Source: Xestospongia muta (lineage: Eukaryota; Porifera; Demospongiae; Haplosclerida; Petrosiidae). Taken from it: 64,000 bases of DNA. Below are positions 13,778 through 25,385 of this stretch, piece after piece. The translations under genes and the position numbers were made by a program. The stretch lies in the NCBI GenBank assembly GCA_963693285.1, contig OY848930.1, forward strand, positions 4,712,001-4,776,000, written 5' to 3'. Each line of letters starts with the position of its first letter. The stretch's first letter is position 1. The notes beneath the pieces were generated by a model that did no database searches, was not told the origin of the DNA, and saw nothing but the letters and a program-made list of their open reading frames with translations.

Positions 13778-14885
13778 ATGGAAGACAGCACGTTTTCTTA
13801 TTGTTTTGAGAGAGGCAGTTATATTCCACTCGATGAAGATAAAAGTTTGGAGTTTAAAATGCATACTAATCTCTCTGTCGAGGAGCTACCTGAATGGCTG
13901 AAAGCGACTAAACACAACAGATCAAGGAAAGCTGTTTCTAGGTACATTATAGTGTATGATATTCTATGCATTTTCTGTTTCTAGAAATATCAACGGTTTT
14001 CTAAACACTGGTTTCGGCGGTACAATATGTTTAGGAATACAGGATGACGGGATGATTCGCGGAATACCGCTTTCTATTAACCAGGTTTATATGCAAACGT
14101 ATTGTTGTTTAGTTGTGCCTTAATATGTTTAATGAACAATTTTTACTGTAATAAATTTACTCATTGTTGTAGAAGGAACATATGGTTGTTTCGTTAGAGG
14201 ATGTCTTAAATAGATACACTCCACCAGTTCCTTCCAACATGTATCAGGTCTGTTATTTCTCTCTTGAACACAGCGACTGTTACTATCTCATTGCCAGATT
14301 TCTTTTGCACCTGTCCTCACAAAAGATGAGGCTGACAATGAGCATAAGTTACAATGGAGCCCACAACCAGTTAACAAGAGGTAAGGTCAAAATTTACAGT
14401 TTTATTGTACTAGTAGTGTAGTGTTACTTGTTTTAGGGCTCATCTTGTTCGAACAGACAAATACTGTTGGTGCTTTCAGTACAAGAAGGTACAATAATTT
14501 AGCCTCAAAAAGAGGGAAACCTTATTATAAATGCATAACTCACCTGCTATAAAATGACTTGATTTTTTCAACACATAAATTATTATATAATTACTCATTA
14601 TTTTTAGGGAGATCATTTTCCATTGTATGTTATTAAAATCACAATAAATCCATCACCTCAAACTCAAGTTATTCGACAGTTGTATTTAGATGAAGAACAG
14701 AAATGTTATTATCGAAAATCAGCTTCTGTTTGGCCAGTAAGTAGTTAATATTCATCAAAATAGTTCCTGTTACATCTTATAAAGGAATATCATTATTTAT
14801 TGAATTTCTATTTGTCTAGTGTTCTTATAGTGAAGTCATTAGGAGAACGAAAGAGGAAGTCACTGAATATTACCTCTCTAAGTGA
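13778..14885 (+). CDS. AlbA_2 / Schlafen-like domain protein
   Basis: Spliced gene of about six exons encoding a small protein of roughly 230 residues. The body looks like an AlbA_2 (Schlafen core) domain: an early acidic/beta segment DEDKSLEFKMHTNLS, then VSRNINGFLNTGFGGTICLG and IQDDGMIRGIPLSINQ, which is the glycine-rich GGT-I-GI-DDG-I-G signature of the family. Downstream are HFPLYVIKITINPSP and a C-terminal basic/aromatic stretch CYYRKSASVWP. Domain size and lack of a helicase part resemble SLFNL1 rather than the long Schlafens. In bigger Schlafens this fold cleaves tRNA/rRNA; whether this one is a nuclease I cannot tell. An in-frame ATG at 13757 is an alternative start. Confidence 0.75.
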
Positions 14886-15343
14886 GCCACACCTACCTAT
14901 TATTATTTAATTAATATATCACAGGAAGCTGTTGTGATGAGACGTTCTCTCAAATTGCCCTCTTCGTAACATCAGTATTAAACTTTTCTATTCATCTATT
15001 TATCACTTGGGTTTTTAGAAGACTGCTTATGTCAAAACAAGTTACAAGGTTTCTAAGTATCGCCTATGTCTGTCTGTCTGTCTGTTGCTCCAAATATCCA
15101 TATTCATTTGTCTCACTATTTTAATATATCATCCTGTTATCTATCTCATATCTAATCAATCAATCAATAACGATGGAAGACATTACCAGAATCATTTCCA
15201 CCATTTATATAATTTACATATCAATCATAGTACTATTATTTCAATGTTCACTGGTTACTATTAAACATGTACAACAATATTAAGTGTGTACATACTATAA
15301 ATAGAGCATAATGGTATAATATTCTACTAGACTGACAATCCTT
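14886..15343. other. intergenic region between convergent genes
   Basis: No coding signal seen. Contains a short (TCTG)n run near 15067-15084 and A/T-rich sequence; both flanking genes end here. Confidence 0.7.
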
Positions 15344-16597
15344 TTAGCCTACAACTAGAGTTTCATCATTAAACTCGTACGGTGGTACCTCCAAATTAAG
15401 AGGGGCGGGACCTTTCCTGATACGACCAGAGGTGTCATAATGGGAGCCATGACAGGGACAAAAATACCCTCCAAAGTCACCAGCATTAGAGATGGGGACA
15501 CAACCTAAATGAGTACATACACCCATCAGGACTAACCACTCCGGACGTACAACACGGTCATCGTCATGCTGTGGATCACGGAGAGTTTTGATGTCTATAT
15601 CACGTGCAAGGTCGATTTCTTCTTGTGTACGGTGACGCACAAACAGTGGCTTGCCTCTCCATTTGACAACTAGATTTTTACCTTCTGGAATGGTAGACAA
15701 ATCAACTTCTATTTTAGATAGAGCAAGTACATCTGCTGATGCTGACAATGTCGATAAGAAGTCTACCACTGTGCTTTTAGTGGCATGAGCTACCACCACA
15801 CCTCCTCCTCCTAGTACCATGTATGTAAATGCTTTACGACTTAGGTCATCTGAAACCGAGAAAGACAGTTTTTTGGTTTAAGAAGTTTAGAGATAGTTAA
15901 TCGTATAAGTAGCCTCTATACTATGTTAAGTAAAATGGAAGTCTGGTTAGTCTAAAACTTAGTCTCATTCCCAGACCTAAATGTATAGTTCTGGGAATGA
16001 GAGTATGAGACTGAGAACCAATTTTATAATACATACTCTTGACCTCTGACCTACACCTTTTCAGAAGGTTTAATATACAGCTAAGTAGGCCAGCTTATTA
16101 GAATCACTTTCTAACAACAATATAGCTATTTGTACTAAACAAAACATGTATATATTAATAAAAAATATAGATTTAGAACTTGCTTTCTAATTAGACACTG
16201 CCCTAAAGTTTTCTCATTAATGTTGTATTGTCTTACCAGATGGTTCTCTGTGATCTTTAGTACTTTCTTTTCTATATTCGTTGAAATCAGGTACTGGTAC
16301 ATCAGTGTGATAGCTCCTAAGTGCTGTGTAAGCTACATCAGACATTGTAACACAAATATTTCAGCAACAACTGAACTTACAACATCTAAAAGTACTGGAT
16401 GTTGCTTTGGTGTGTTTCTTGACTAAAAACCTGCTCATAGACTCAACTGTTTGTGGTTCAGCCCTTTCGTTACAGTAAGGTTCTGGTGGTGTTACTAAGA
16501 TTACAGGCTGAGCAGGCCTTACCAGTCCAGAGCCGAGTACCGCTGTACTGCTAAGGTATTTCGATACAGCCCGAGAGAGACCTCGTGCTGAAAGCAT
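15344..16597 (-). CDS. UQCRFS1: ubiquinol-cytochrome c reductase Rieske iron-sulfur subunit
   Basis: Iron-sulfur subunit of complex III in the mitochondrial inner membrane; it moves electrons from ubiquinol to cytochrome c1. Three exons: 16597 to about 16373 (presequence [15 protein letters not shown]), about 16330-16236 ([16 protein letters not shown]), 15849-15344. Exon 3 holds the transmembrane stretch [20 protein letters not shown], then [40 protein letters not shown] and both cluster-binding boxes, CTHLGC and CPCHGSHY, with all cysteines and histidines present. It ends NDETLVVG. The acceptor of exon 2 could not be fixed exactly. The start lies about 220 bp head to head from ZC3H3. Confidence 0.97.
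15963..16001. repeat. short palindromic hairpin element
   Basis: Arms 15963-15979 and 15986-16001 share the core CTCATTCCCAGACCTA with the element at 11484-11529. It lies in a UQCRFS1 intron. Confidence 0.8.
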
Positions 16598-16814
16598 TTT
16601 GTATGTCTTGAAATAGTCTGCTTTATCTTCTATGTACCGAACTATAATGACCTACTTATTTGGTCATGCAGCCATTTTATGTGTACCGTATATTTATTTA
16701 AGAGAATTATTAAAGTTAATTAACTATTGGCAAGAAATTTCAAAATTATAAATTTTAAATGAGCAGTTGTCAGTTAAATTGTGACAGTGCTGCGTTCTCT
16801 GTCTTACTGGCAAT

Positions 16815-19800
16815 AATGGACAAGAAATCTGACTCAAAGCTGCGAAACGAGATTCATTATTTGACTCGTGAGCTTATTTATGCCTGTTGTTGTGTAAGTT
16901 ATCTTTATTTCTTCAGGACTTATTGAAGCACATAAAGCTATCAAGAATTTGCAGTCAAAAGATGAACAGAACACAAGAAATGTCCAAGAAGTAAAGACAC
17001 TTCATAAAGGAAAAAAGTTAGATGATAAACACATGGATCAACAGACAGAGTGATGGATAGATAGATTGATAAATGGATGTATGATGAATGAACAGTTATG
17101 AATGGACAGATAGATCAATAAGTGAATGGATCAACAGACAAGTAGATGGACAGATAGATGACATGTGTGACAGTAACTTGATATTCAATTTCGTTATTAG
17201 GGTTTATCATTTGGGCGTGACAGCCCCCTCCTGGACTCATTCTCGCAGTATCAGTTCGCATGATGTCCGTCACTTACCATGTCTCTCCACTTCACAGGAA
17301 GAGGAAACAAACAATACTACTTGTTCACAAGCTACTACAACGACTGTTTCTAATATCACATACCAATCACATGACAAGCATGCTTTAATAAGTCTTGACG
17401 GCACTTGTAAACCACCAAGTGACGTTGAAAACTCTGTTCAGAGAAGTACTTTAAACATATTGCTTGAAAATTCTCATTTAGATTTAGCTCAGTCAACTGA
17501 AGCAGCTGAAATAAAGGACTCCAAAAATAATATATGCAAAACATCAGCTGAAGAAATTTCTTTGCCAACTGAGAGTGACCACCATGAACAAAGTTTTGAA
17601 GCCATGGATATTAGCTTAATTAAAGAGACATCCTCTACGTGTCCTGAAAATAGATCTGAAATTTGTGAGCTTCCTAAGATTGGAGAGAAAAGAAAGATTG
17701 ATCAGAGAACTGAACATGAAAGGTTACTTGAAGGAAAAGTGAAAAGAAGCAAGTGAGTTCAGGTGTCTTTCTCTGTGTGTGGGTGTGTGTGTGTGTGTGT
17801 GGGTGTCTCTCTCTCTCTCTGATTTATGTATTAAATGTTTCTAGAATGTAACTTATAAATGTAAGTTGATTATTATTATACCAGGTGTCTATGGTATGTT
17901 ATAGTTATTTAACACATGGTGTACATATATATATGTTGATAGCTATATTAGCAAAAGTCTAGCATTCTTTAACACACTTGTTTTCAAACAGTATGTAATA
18001 TCTGAGACTAGTCTGATTACTATATAAATAAACATTGAACTGATAAACTTGATGCTACTTAACAATGATATTGAATTAAGTTGTGTTCTAGATTGAGGAC
18101 ACTTGTTCTAGTCTTAGTACTTTAGTGTATTATTACAACCTCTATACTAAGGAGACTTGTTCTAGTCCCATACTAATACTTTAATGTATTATATAACCTT
18201 TATATTGAGGACACTTGTTCTAGTCCCATACTAATACTTTAGTGTATTATTACAACCTCTATATTGAGGACACTTGTTCTAGTCCCATACTAATACTTTA
18301 GTGTATTATTACAACCTCTATATTGAGGACACTTGTTCTAGTCCCATACTAATACTTTAGTGTATTATTACAACCTCTATATTGAAGACACTACTTGTTC
18401 CAGTCTTATACTAATAATTTAGTGTATTAGTATATAGAGGACATCTCTATACTAAAGATATTTCCCAAATGTCTTTAAAGTGTCCAATGTAATTATAGAT
18501 TTATTAATAAACCATCTGTTCTAGGAAGGTCACATATTATTACTTCTCGTGATATGTAATTATACGAATTCCATTGTTATTGTAATTTAATTATATTCTC
18601 TGGCACTTTTATTTACTTTAATTACATACCTTTACTAGAATGACGAATGGCCTAACACAGAGCAAATACGTCTGGAGAGCAGATGGCCACACCCATAATT
18701 CTATCACTGCAAGTACCACCACTACCAGGTAAGTATCATGGTTTATGAAATACTGTTGTTTAGAACTGTAATTGTAGCAGTAGAGCATCCTATAATATAA
18801 TAAAGAGGCTATATACTGCACTAAAGTATTAGTGTGGGACTAGAACAAGTGTCCTCAATATAGAGGTTGTATAATACACTAAAGTATTAGTGTGGGACTA
18901 GAACAAGTGTCCTCAATATAGAGGTTGTATAATACACTAAAGTATTAGTGTGGGACTAGAACAAGTGTCCTCAATATAGAGGTTGTATAATACACTAAAG
19001 TATTAGTATGGGACTAGAACAAGTGTCCTCAATATAGAGGTTGTATAATACACTGAAGTATTAGTATGGGACTAGAACAAGTGTCCTCAATATAGAGGTT
19101 GTATAATACACTGAAGTATTAGTATGGGACTAGAACAAGTGTCCTCAATATAGGGGTTGTATAATACATTAAAGTATTAGTATGGGACTAGAACTAGTGT
19201 CCTCAATATAGAGGTTGTATAATACACTAAAGTATTAGTATGGGACTAGAACAAGTGTCCTCAATATAGAGGTTGTACTTAATTTGTAGTATCCTTTATG
19301 AAAGGTTCCTTTACACATGATGTTCTAATAGATGTCCTACATTGTATTCGATATATTATACATACTAGATACAACATATATATATACTATATACTATACT
19401 ATACTATATACAACATATACTAGATACAACATGTACATTATATGTTTCTTTTTCTAGAAGGAAAAACAAGTCAGTCATATCTGATAAATCTAAATTTAAA
19501 TGGAAAAGAAAACCTCTCGAAAAGATTGCACACTCAAATAAACTCAGTGAACATTGTTTATGTTCTGATGGTGTTACTATGGTAACCATGAGTCATGGGA
19601 CTATTCCAGCTGCTTCTTTTGGTAATGTTATGTAATTAAATGACTCTATTTTAAATATTGTTTGACAATTTAATTTAGTGAGCCGTAAGAGAAGGCGGAG
19701 TAGCAGTGGGAACGTTAAAGGGCGGAGCTTTAGCAAATCACCTTTTATTATTAAGAGATACAAAATGGTATATAGATGCATTGATATATTGGTATCCTAG

Positions 19801-20365
19801 CAACCTAGATCACATTGATAACATTTTGTTTCTTTTTTATAGTTGAGAGTATCAGGACATTCTTCAACACCTAGTTTTTCTCAAAGGTAGAGTTATAGCT
19901 ATACTAAAAATAGCCTGTTCTAATAATAGAAATGCCTAATAATAGTAATAATAATGATGTCATTACAGGAGACTCAGTTATATTATGAAGCAATCTAGTC
20001 ACTCCCCCTCTCCACCTCGTCCCAAGAGAAGGAAACTAAGATGCTCGATTTCTAAAAGTATTCATAAAGTTTGGGTTCCTTCAAAAGACAGAGACACAGA
20101 TGATGGAAACATAAAGGACAATGTAATATCTCGAGGTCTTGAAGTCAAGACAAAACAAGGCAATAAACAGTGGATCTCTGCTGCTCTAGTCAAAGAGAAA
20201 TCAATGACAAATAGATCAGCTAAAGAAGGATTAGAGGACAAAGCATGTCAACAACAACAGAGAGAAAGAAAAGAGGTGGTATCTATTAAAGGTAACCAAT
20301 ATATTGTGACTCATCGTGGGAAGTCATTGAAACGCCTTTCATCAACTAGTGAGTCCATTTTGAGT

Positions 20366-20411
<46 letters not shown>

Positions 20412-20444
20412 AGAGGGAGAGGGAGAGGGAGAGAGAGAGAGAGA

Positions 20445-20475
<31 letters not shown>

Positions 20476-21959
20476 CAGGAGAGAGAGAGGTTTGACAGAT
20501 TTTCTTTGATCATATTTCTTTGCTTTAGGTTTAATGAAAAACAATTCAAAAAGTCCACGTTTGTCAACTTCATTCAATTCCATCCCTGATATGACACCTT
20601 CTAAATCAATCAGAGCTAAAAGATTATTGGCAAAGTATGGACAATAAACAAAGCTTGTTTATAGAAACAATTATCTTTTCCTTTCTCACTTATACTATCC
20701 AAAGGAGTGTGAACAGAGTGTGGTCTGCTAAGAGAAATGCCATTAACAACAAGAGTCAGTTTTGTCTATTTTACAACAGATTTGGTAATTAGTAGTAAGT
20801 GATAATATATTAATTGATTTTAATTCAGGACGATGTAATCGAGGTGACAAATGTACATTTATACACGATCCGAAACGTGTAGCAGTTTGTAACAAGTAAG
20901 AAACTCAGTACATGTATATCCATCTTTTCATCCATTCAATCATCTGTCCATTGCCATTGATCCATTAACTGTCTGTCCATTTATCCATGTCCATGTGTAT
21001 TTTAGGTTCTTAAGGGGTAAATGTGATAATGTTGATGGTACTTGTCCTTTCTCACACAACATTGCTAAAGAGAAGGTTCTATTGTTACAACAACATATTT
21101 AGATATTTTATACTCACTCCATTAGATGCCTGTATGTTCGTTTTTCTTAAAAGGGATCTGTACTAGAGAGAACTGTCCTTATATACATGTGTGTGTTGGT
21201 AGGGATGCTGAGATTTGTCCTGAATTTATACGTGGGTACTGTCCATTAGGAGAAGAGGTAAGTTGTTATATAGACAATTTTTTACTGCAGAAGTTGCAGC
21301 AGAACCTCTTACATTGAGGACACTTGTTCTAGTCCCATACTAATACTTTAGTGTATTATACAACCTCTATATTGAGGACACTTGTTCTAGTCCCATACTA
21401 ATACTTTAGTGTATTATACAACCTCTACATTGAGGACACTTGTTCTAGTCCCATACTAATACTTTAGTGTATTATACAGTCCCATACTAATACTTTAGTG
21501 TATTATACAGTCCCATACTAATACTTTAGTGTATTATACAGTCCCATACTAATACTTTAGTGTATTATTAAAATGTCTTATTATGTCTTATAGTGTACCA
21601 AACAGCACACATTGACATGTCCTGACTATGCAAAGGAAGGTACCTGTCCACGAGGGAAAACCTGTCCATTACGTCACTGGAGGAAACCCCTACAACAGAA
21701 AACATCACATGATAGTATTGAGACTCCACCCACTGGTATATCAGCTGCTAAAGAGCCTTATGCCTTCCGTAAATTAAGACACAAACTACTGAACCGCAAA
21801 CTGTCAGAGGCCAAGTCAATTGCCAATGATGAGTCTCCTTCTTTGATAACTCCAGACCAACTGGAGTTTATACCCCTTGAGACAAATACAGGTAGATATG
21901 TTACATGAAATAGTTCATTTCCTCCTCCCTCTCTAGTTCCTGAATTTATAGCCCTGTAA
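16815..21959 (+). CDS. ZC3H3: CCCH zinc-finger protein ZC3H3 (many exons)
   Basis: ZC3H3 works in nuclear polyadenylation and mRNA export. The start MDKKSDSKLRNEIHYLTR resembles the human N-terminal coiled segment (EQLRRQIRLLQGLIDDYKTL). A long Ser/Thr-rich acidic exon (about 17200-17751) and basic exons follow, including SKFKWKRKP and NKQWISAALVKE, like the human basic repeats. The C-terminus has five CCCH fingers in the ZC3H3 pattern: FYNRFGRCNRGDKCTFIHD, VCNKFLRGKCDNVDGTCPFS, MPVCSFFLKGICTRENCPYI, ICPEFIRGYCPLGEE, and CPDYAKEGTCPRGKTCPLRH. Human reads CSYFLKGICSNSNCPYSH at the same place. The last exon encodes VPEFIAL before TAA at 21957. Exon 18639-18728 is 90 nt, phase 2 at both ends, and is bracketed by inverted minisatellite arrays. 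First introns could be placed only roughly. Confidence 0.9.
18093..18450 (+). repeat. 58-59 bp minisatellite (type 2), array A, about 6 units
   Basis: Units contain CACTTGTTCTAGTCCCATAC, TAATACTTTAGTGTATTA (palindrome-like) and CCTCTATATTGAGG. Located in the ZC3H3 intron before the exon at 18639-18728. Reverse complement of array B. Confidence 0.95.
18822..19280 (-). repeat. 58-bp minisatellite (type 2), array B, 8 units, inverted
   Basis: Eight units in the orientation opposite to array A (GGACTAGAACAAGTGTCCTC), in the ZC3H3 intron after the exon at 18639-18728. Confidence 0.95.
20368..20490 (+). repeat. (GA)n purine tract
   Basis: About 120 bp of nearly pure purine, GAGA with a short G9 run, in a ZC3H3 intron. 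Confidence 0.95.
21313..21570 (+). repeat. type 2 minisatellite, array C, 3 full and about 4 half units
   Basis: Three 58-bp units followed by 31-bp half units (CAGTCCCATACTAATACTTT then AGTGTATTATA) in a ZC3H3 intron, between the exon ending LGEE and the exon with the last zinc finger. Confidence 0.95.
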
Positions 21960-22634
21960 ATACAAGAAAGACGACTTTATTTTTTCATCATCTCCATAAA
22001 AATAAACTTAATCATTAATTTATAACTCAACCATATCCATGGTAACATAACAGGTTATTGTTTGTACATGTCATGTGACTCTTATCCTCTCAAAAAGCAT
22101 GTTTAAATGTTAAAGATGACATATAGATAAATGTAATTATTAATGACAACAACTCGATCTAGTTTGTATGTTGCTATGGTAACAGTCTACCTATTCAATG
22201 ACAGTATTGTACTGCATGTGGTAATTATAGTTGTTGATAATACTAATGGCACCATACTTCAGCAGTATGATAAATGTATTTGTTGCTTTTATGTCTGTTC
22301 GTTCAGAAAGCAGTATTTTTATTTCAAAACTTTATTTTATGATCAAATTGTTTTTTTTGACATGTCATCATCAAATATAATATAACTTATATAATTTATA
22401 ATAATTATTGTTTTTTTGTTAAATATCATTAAAGTTCCTTATATCTTATTAAATTTTAAACAGTTTCCTCAACTAACAGAAACATGTTTATTAAAAGAGG
22501 TACTAGTAATGACCACTTGTTCAGCAATATCTGTATCTCATGACTAATGATTAGCCTGTCAAAGACTTGGGTACACTTTTTGTAGAAAATAACTGTAGTA
22601 GATTAAAGGCTCTTATCAAATTATATGCTCTTAC

Positions 22635-22760
22635 TTTCTGATACCAGCTACAAGATCTTTAAAGGTATATTCCCAGGAATACATTCTGATAACTCTAATA
22701 CCAGTGATAACTTCATTCATTACTTTTACACTCTTATCTGTCAATAGAGCTGCTTTTAAC
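22635..22760 (-). pseudogene. orphan ABCC (MRP4-like) transporter exon
   Basis: A 126-nt open segment bounded by a good acceptor (CTGACAG) and donor (GTAAG) on the minus strand. Phase-1 entry, phase-2 exit. It reads LKAALLTDKSVKVMNEVITG then IRVIRMYSWEYTFKDLVAGI, the coupling-helix region of ABCC transporters (ABCC4: MNEVISGIRTVKMYAWEKSF). No other ABC exon (Walker A, signature, further TM exons) is visible within the repeat-rich flanks. It is either a relic of a decayed or duplicated gene or one exon of a gene broken by repeats. Confidence 0.7.
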
Positions 22761-22825
22761 CTGTCAGATAGACAGACAAGAGTTAAACACAAATTAGCTT
22801 CTTAACTGGGCCAAAGTATGATTCA

Positions 22826-23226
22826 TCCATCCATCTATCAATCCATCCATCCATCAATCCATGCATCCATCTATCAATCCATCCATTCATCTATCAATCC
22901 ATCCATCCATCTATCAATCCATCTATTCACCTATCAATCCATCCATTCATCTATCAATCCATCCATACATCCATCAATCCATCCATCAATCCATGCATCC
23001 ATCTATCAATCCATCCATCAATCCATCCATCCATCCATCTATCAATCCATGCATCCATCCATCAATCCATCCATCCATCTATCAATCCATCCATCAATCC
23101 ATCCATCCATCTATCAAACCATGCATCCATCCATCAATCCATCCATTCATCTATCAATCCATCCATCCATCTATCAATCCATCCATCAATCCATCCATCC
23201 ATCTATCAATCCATCCATCAATCCAT
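22826..23226. repeat. (ATCC/ATCA/ATCT)n microsatellite
   Basis: About 400 bp of CATCCATC with interspersed CAATCC and CTATCAA. Gives spurious SIHPSIH open frames. Confidence 0.97.
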
Positions 23227-23836
23227 TAAAAAAGATATTTAATATTAAATTTTATTAAAATAATATTTATTTAAAATAAGTGAATTTATTGTTAAGAATA
23301 GATTTAAAAAAAAGATATTTAATATTTATTAAAATGATATTTAAAAAAGTGAATTTATAGATATTTAATATTTATTAAAATAATATTTATTTAAAATATA
23401 TTTAATATTAAGTGAATTTATTGTTAAGAATAGATTTTAAAAAAATAGATTTAAAAAAAGATATTTAATATTTATTAAAATGATATTTAAAAAAGTGAAT
23501 TTATTGTTAAGAATAGATTTTAAAAAAGATATTTAATATTTATTAAAAAAGTTAAGATTTTTAAGGATTATTTTTTAAAAAAGTGAATTTATTGTTAAGA
23601 ATAGATTTTAAAAAAGATATTTAATATTTAGAATAGATTAATTTTAAAAAAATTATAAGAATAGATTTTAAAAGAACAAATTGTTTTAACAAAAACAAAC
23701 AAAAAAACAAAATTAGAAATAACAACAAAAAACAAAACAAAAAACAACAAAAACAAAAAAAACAAAACAAAAAAACAAAGAAAACAAAAAGTATTTAAAG
23801 TTCAAAGATGAAGAGTCCTCCAATCCACTTGATGAC

Positions 23837-23950
23837 AGAGCCAGTCCAGATCATAGAGCCAGTCCAGTCCAGATCAGAGCCAGTCCAGATCACAGAGCCA
23901 GTCCAGATCATAGAGCCAGTCCAGATCATAGAGCCAGTCCAGATGATAGA
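23837..23950. repeat. about 20-bp tandem repeat
   Basis: Five to six copies of AGAGCCAGTCCAGATCATAG with small variations. Confidence 0.9.
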
Positions 23951-24192
23951 GAACATAGAAAAAGAGAGAGAAAAAATCTGTTAAAACTGCATCAATGAAG
24001 TAAAGAATTGGATGGATGGAGAGATAGCTCACCTTTTTCAACAGCACTGCTCCTACAGGGAAAGAAAAAAGTAAATGAACTTGTAGTGACAAAGAATGGA
24101 TGGATGGAGAGTGAAGAGAGACAGAGGAAGTGAAAAAGGACCACCAACCTACACACACACAGCACACACACACGCACCCCACAGGATCAGAG

Positions 24193-24265
24193 CTCTCCCC
24201 CGCCACCTGGCGGCCTAGGATTTTTAAAAAAAAATTTTTTTAGGCCGCCAGGCGGCAGGGGAGAG
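24193..24265. repeat. GC-rich long hairpin with AT loop
   Basis: Two 25-nt arms, 24193-24217 and 24241-24265, are reverse complements apart from two positions that would still pair as G-U in one RNA strand. The loop is an A/T run that can itself pair. The arms are far more GC rich (cores CACCTGGCGGCCTA and TAGGCCGCCAGGCGGC) than the surroundings. Confidence 0.93.
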
Positions 24266-24415
24266 ATGATTTGTAGAGATTGTATGAGTGTGTGTATAAT
24301 GTATAGGCTAGATAGCCCAAAATAAAAATAAAAAAAATAAAAGAAGAGGAAAGAAGGCTGGAAGGAAGACAGGAGAGAGTCCAATGACCAGGAGAGCAAA
24401 CTCATCTTTTACATT

Positions 24416-24582
24416 CAGAGAACATCAGGCAGGAGCTGGAACAGTCAGAGAACATCAGAGCTAGAACAGTCAGAGAACATCAGAGCTAGAACAGTTAGAG
24501 AACATCAGAGCTAAAACAGTTAGAAAACATCAGAGCTAGAACAGTTAGAAAACATCAGAGCTAGAACAGTCAGAGAACATCA
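24416..24582. repeat. 25-bp tandem repeat
   Basis: Six to seven copies of a unit starting GAACATCAGAGCTAGAACAG and ending TCAGA. Confidence 0.92.
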
Positions 24583-24734
24583 CTGAAGTAGGAAAATATC
24601 AAAAGTAAGACCTGTAGAAACGAAAAAAAGGAATTAGACAATCAATAAAGAAATAAATGAAGAAATTCAAAAAAGAAAAGTTACAAAAATAAAGAAAAGG
24701 ATGACAAAAAACAAAAAAGGTGACAAAAAAAGAG

Positions 24735-24830
24735 TGAAATCCAACGACGAGAGAGACGATCCAACGATGAGAGAGACGATCCAACGACGAGAGAGACGAT
24801 CCAACGACGACGACGACGACGACGATCCCA
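24735..24830. repeat. 20-bp tandem repeat passing into (GAC)n
   Basis: Units of GACGATCCAACGACGAGAGA, ending in a short ACG trinucleotide run. Confidence 0.9.
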
Positions 24831-25299
24831 CGGAGGTGCAGTGCACTGAACATGGCCTACAACCCTATCTTTTTATAGTCTACAAAGATGAACTTTAAGG
24901 GATCACGCTCTCTTACAGACTCAGACACACTATCCTGCGTGTGCTGGAATGTTAATTGTACCATAATGGCGGGATCTTATAATTGACCAATCAGAATGCA
25001 CGACTCACACACCTCCTACCAACACTCAGTCATTAAACGCGTGACTCATATCCATCGGTTACATCCAGCTTTAATTACTTTTCAATTTTCAGAAATAATC
25101 GTTTGCCTTAATTACCAATTAATGGAGAGATGCATACCATTATGGACATCACCAACAATAAACTTATAATTCAATTAAAAAAATTAGCAATAAAATTTGA
25201 CATTAAAAACATACCACAATAACCCATTGATAATATCATGACTATGATTTTCATTATAAATTAAATAATTATCACTCCAGTCTATATTTGGTTCTATAT

Positions 25300-25385
25300 T
25301 CAGAGGAATGAATGAATGAATGGATACATTGATAGATGAATGAATGGATGTATGGATGTATTGATAGATAAATGGATGGACAATT
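25300..25385. repeat. GAATG/GATG microsatellite
   Basis: Runs of GAATGAATG, GATGAATG and GGATG; the opposite strand gives SIHPFIY-like open frames. Confidence 0.85.

Noticed and set aside
19288..19297. Possible second U12 donor GTATCCTTTA in ZC3H3
   Set aside because: It is inside an intron with normal GT-AG ends and the TTCCTTTAC behind it is too close to be its branch site.
20311..20589. SLSLSL and RERERE frames
   Set aside because: Both are the (GA)n tract read on opposite strands.
22818..23258. Open frames full of [11 protein letters not shown]
   Set aside because: They are translations of the ATCC/ATCA microsatellite; all frames are open and no splice or start context supports a gene.
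24193..24265. CTCF-like motif CCACCTGGCGGC in the hairpin
   Set aside because: Similarity is short and produced by the palindrome; CTCF is not expected outside bilaterians.
23874..24405. Minus-strand frames with CVCVCC and LDWLYDLDWL
   Set aside because: They come from a CA run and the 20-bp AGAGCCAGTCC tandem repeat; no homology.
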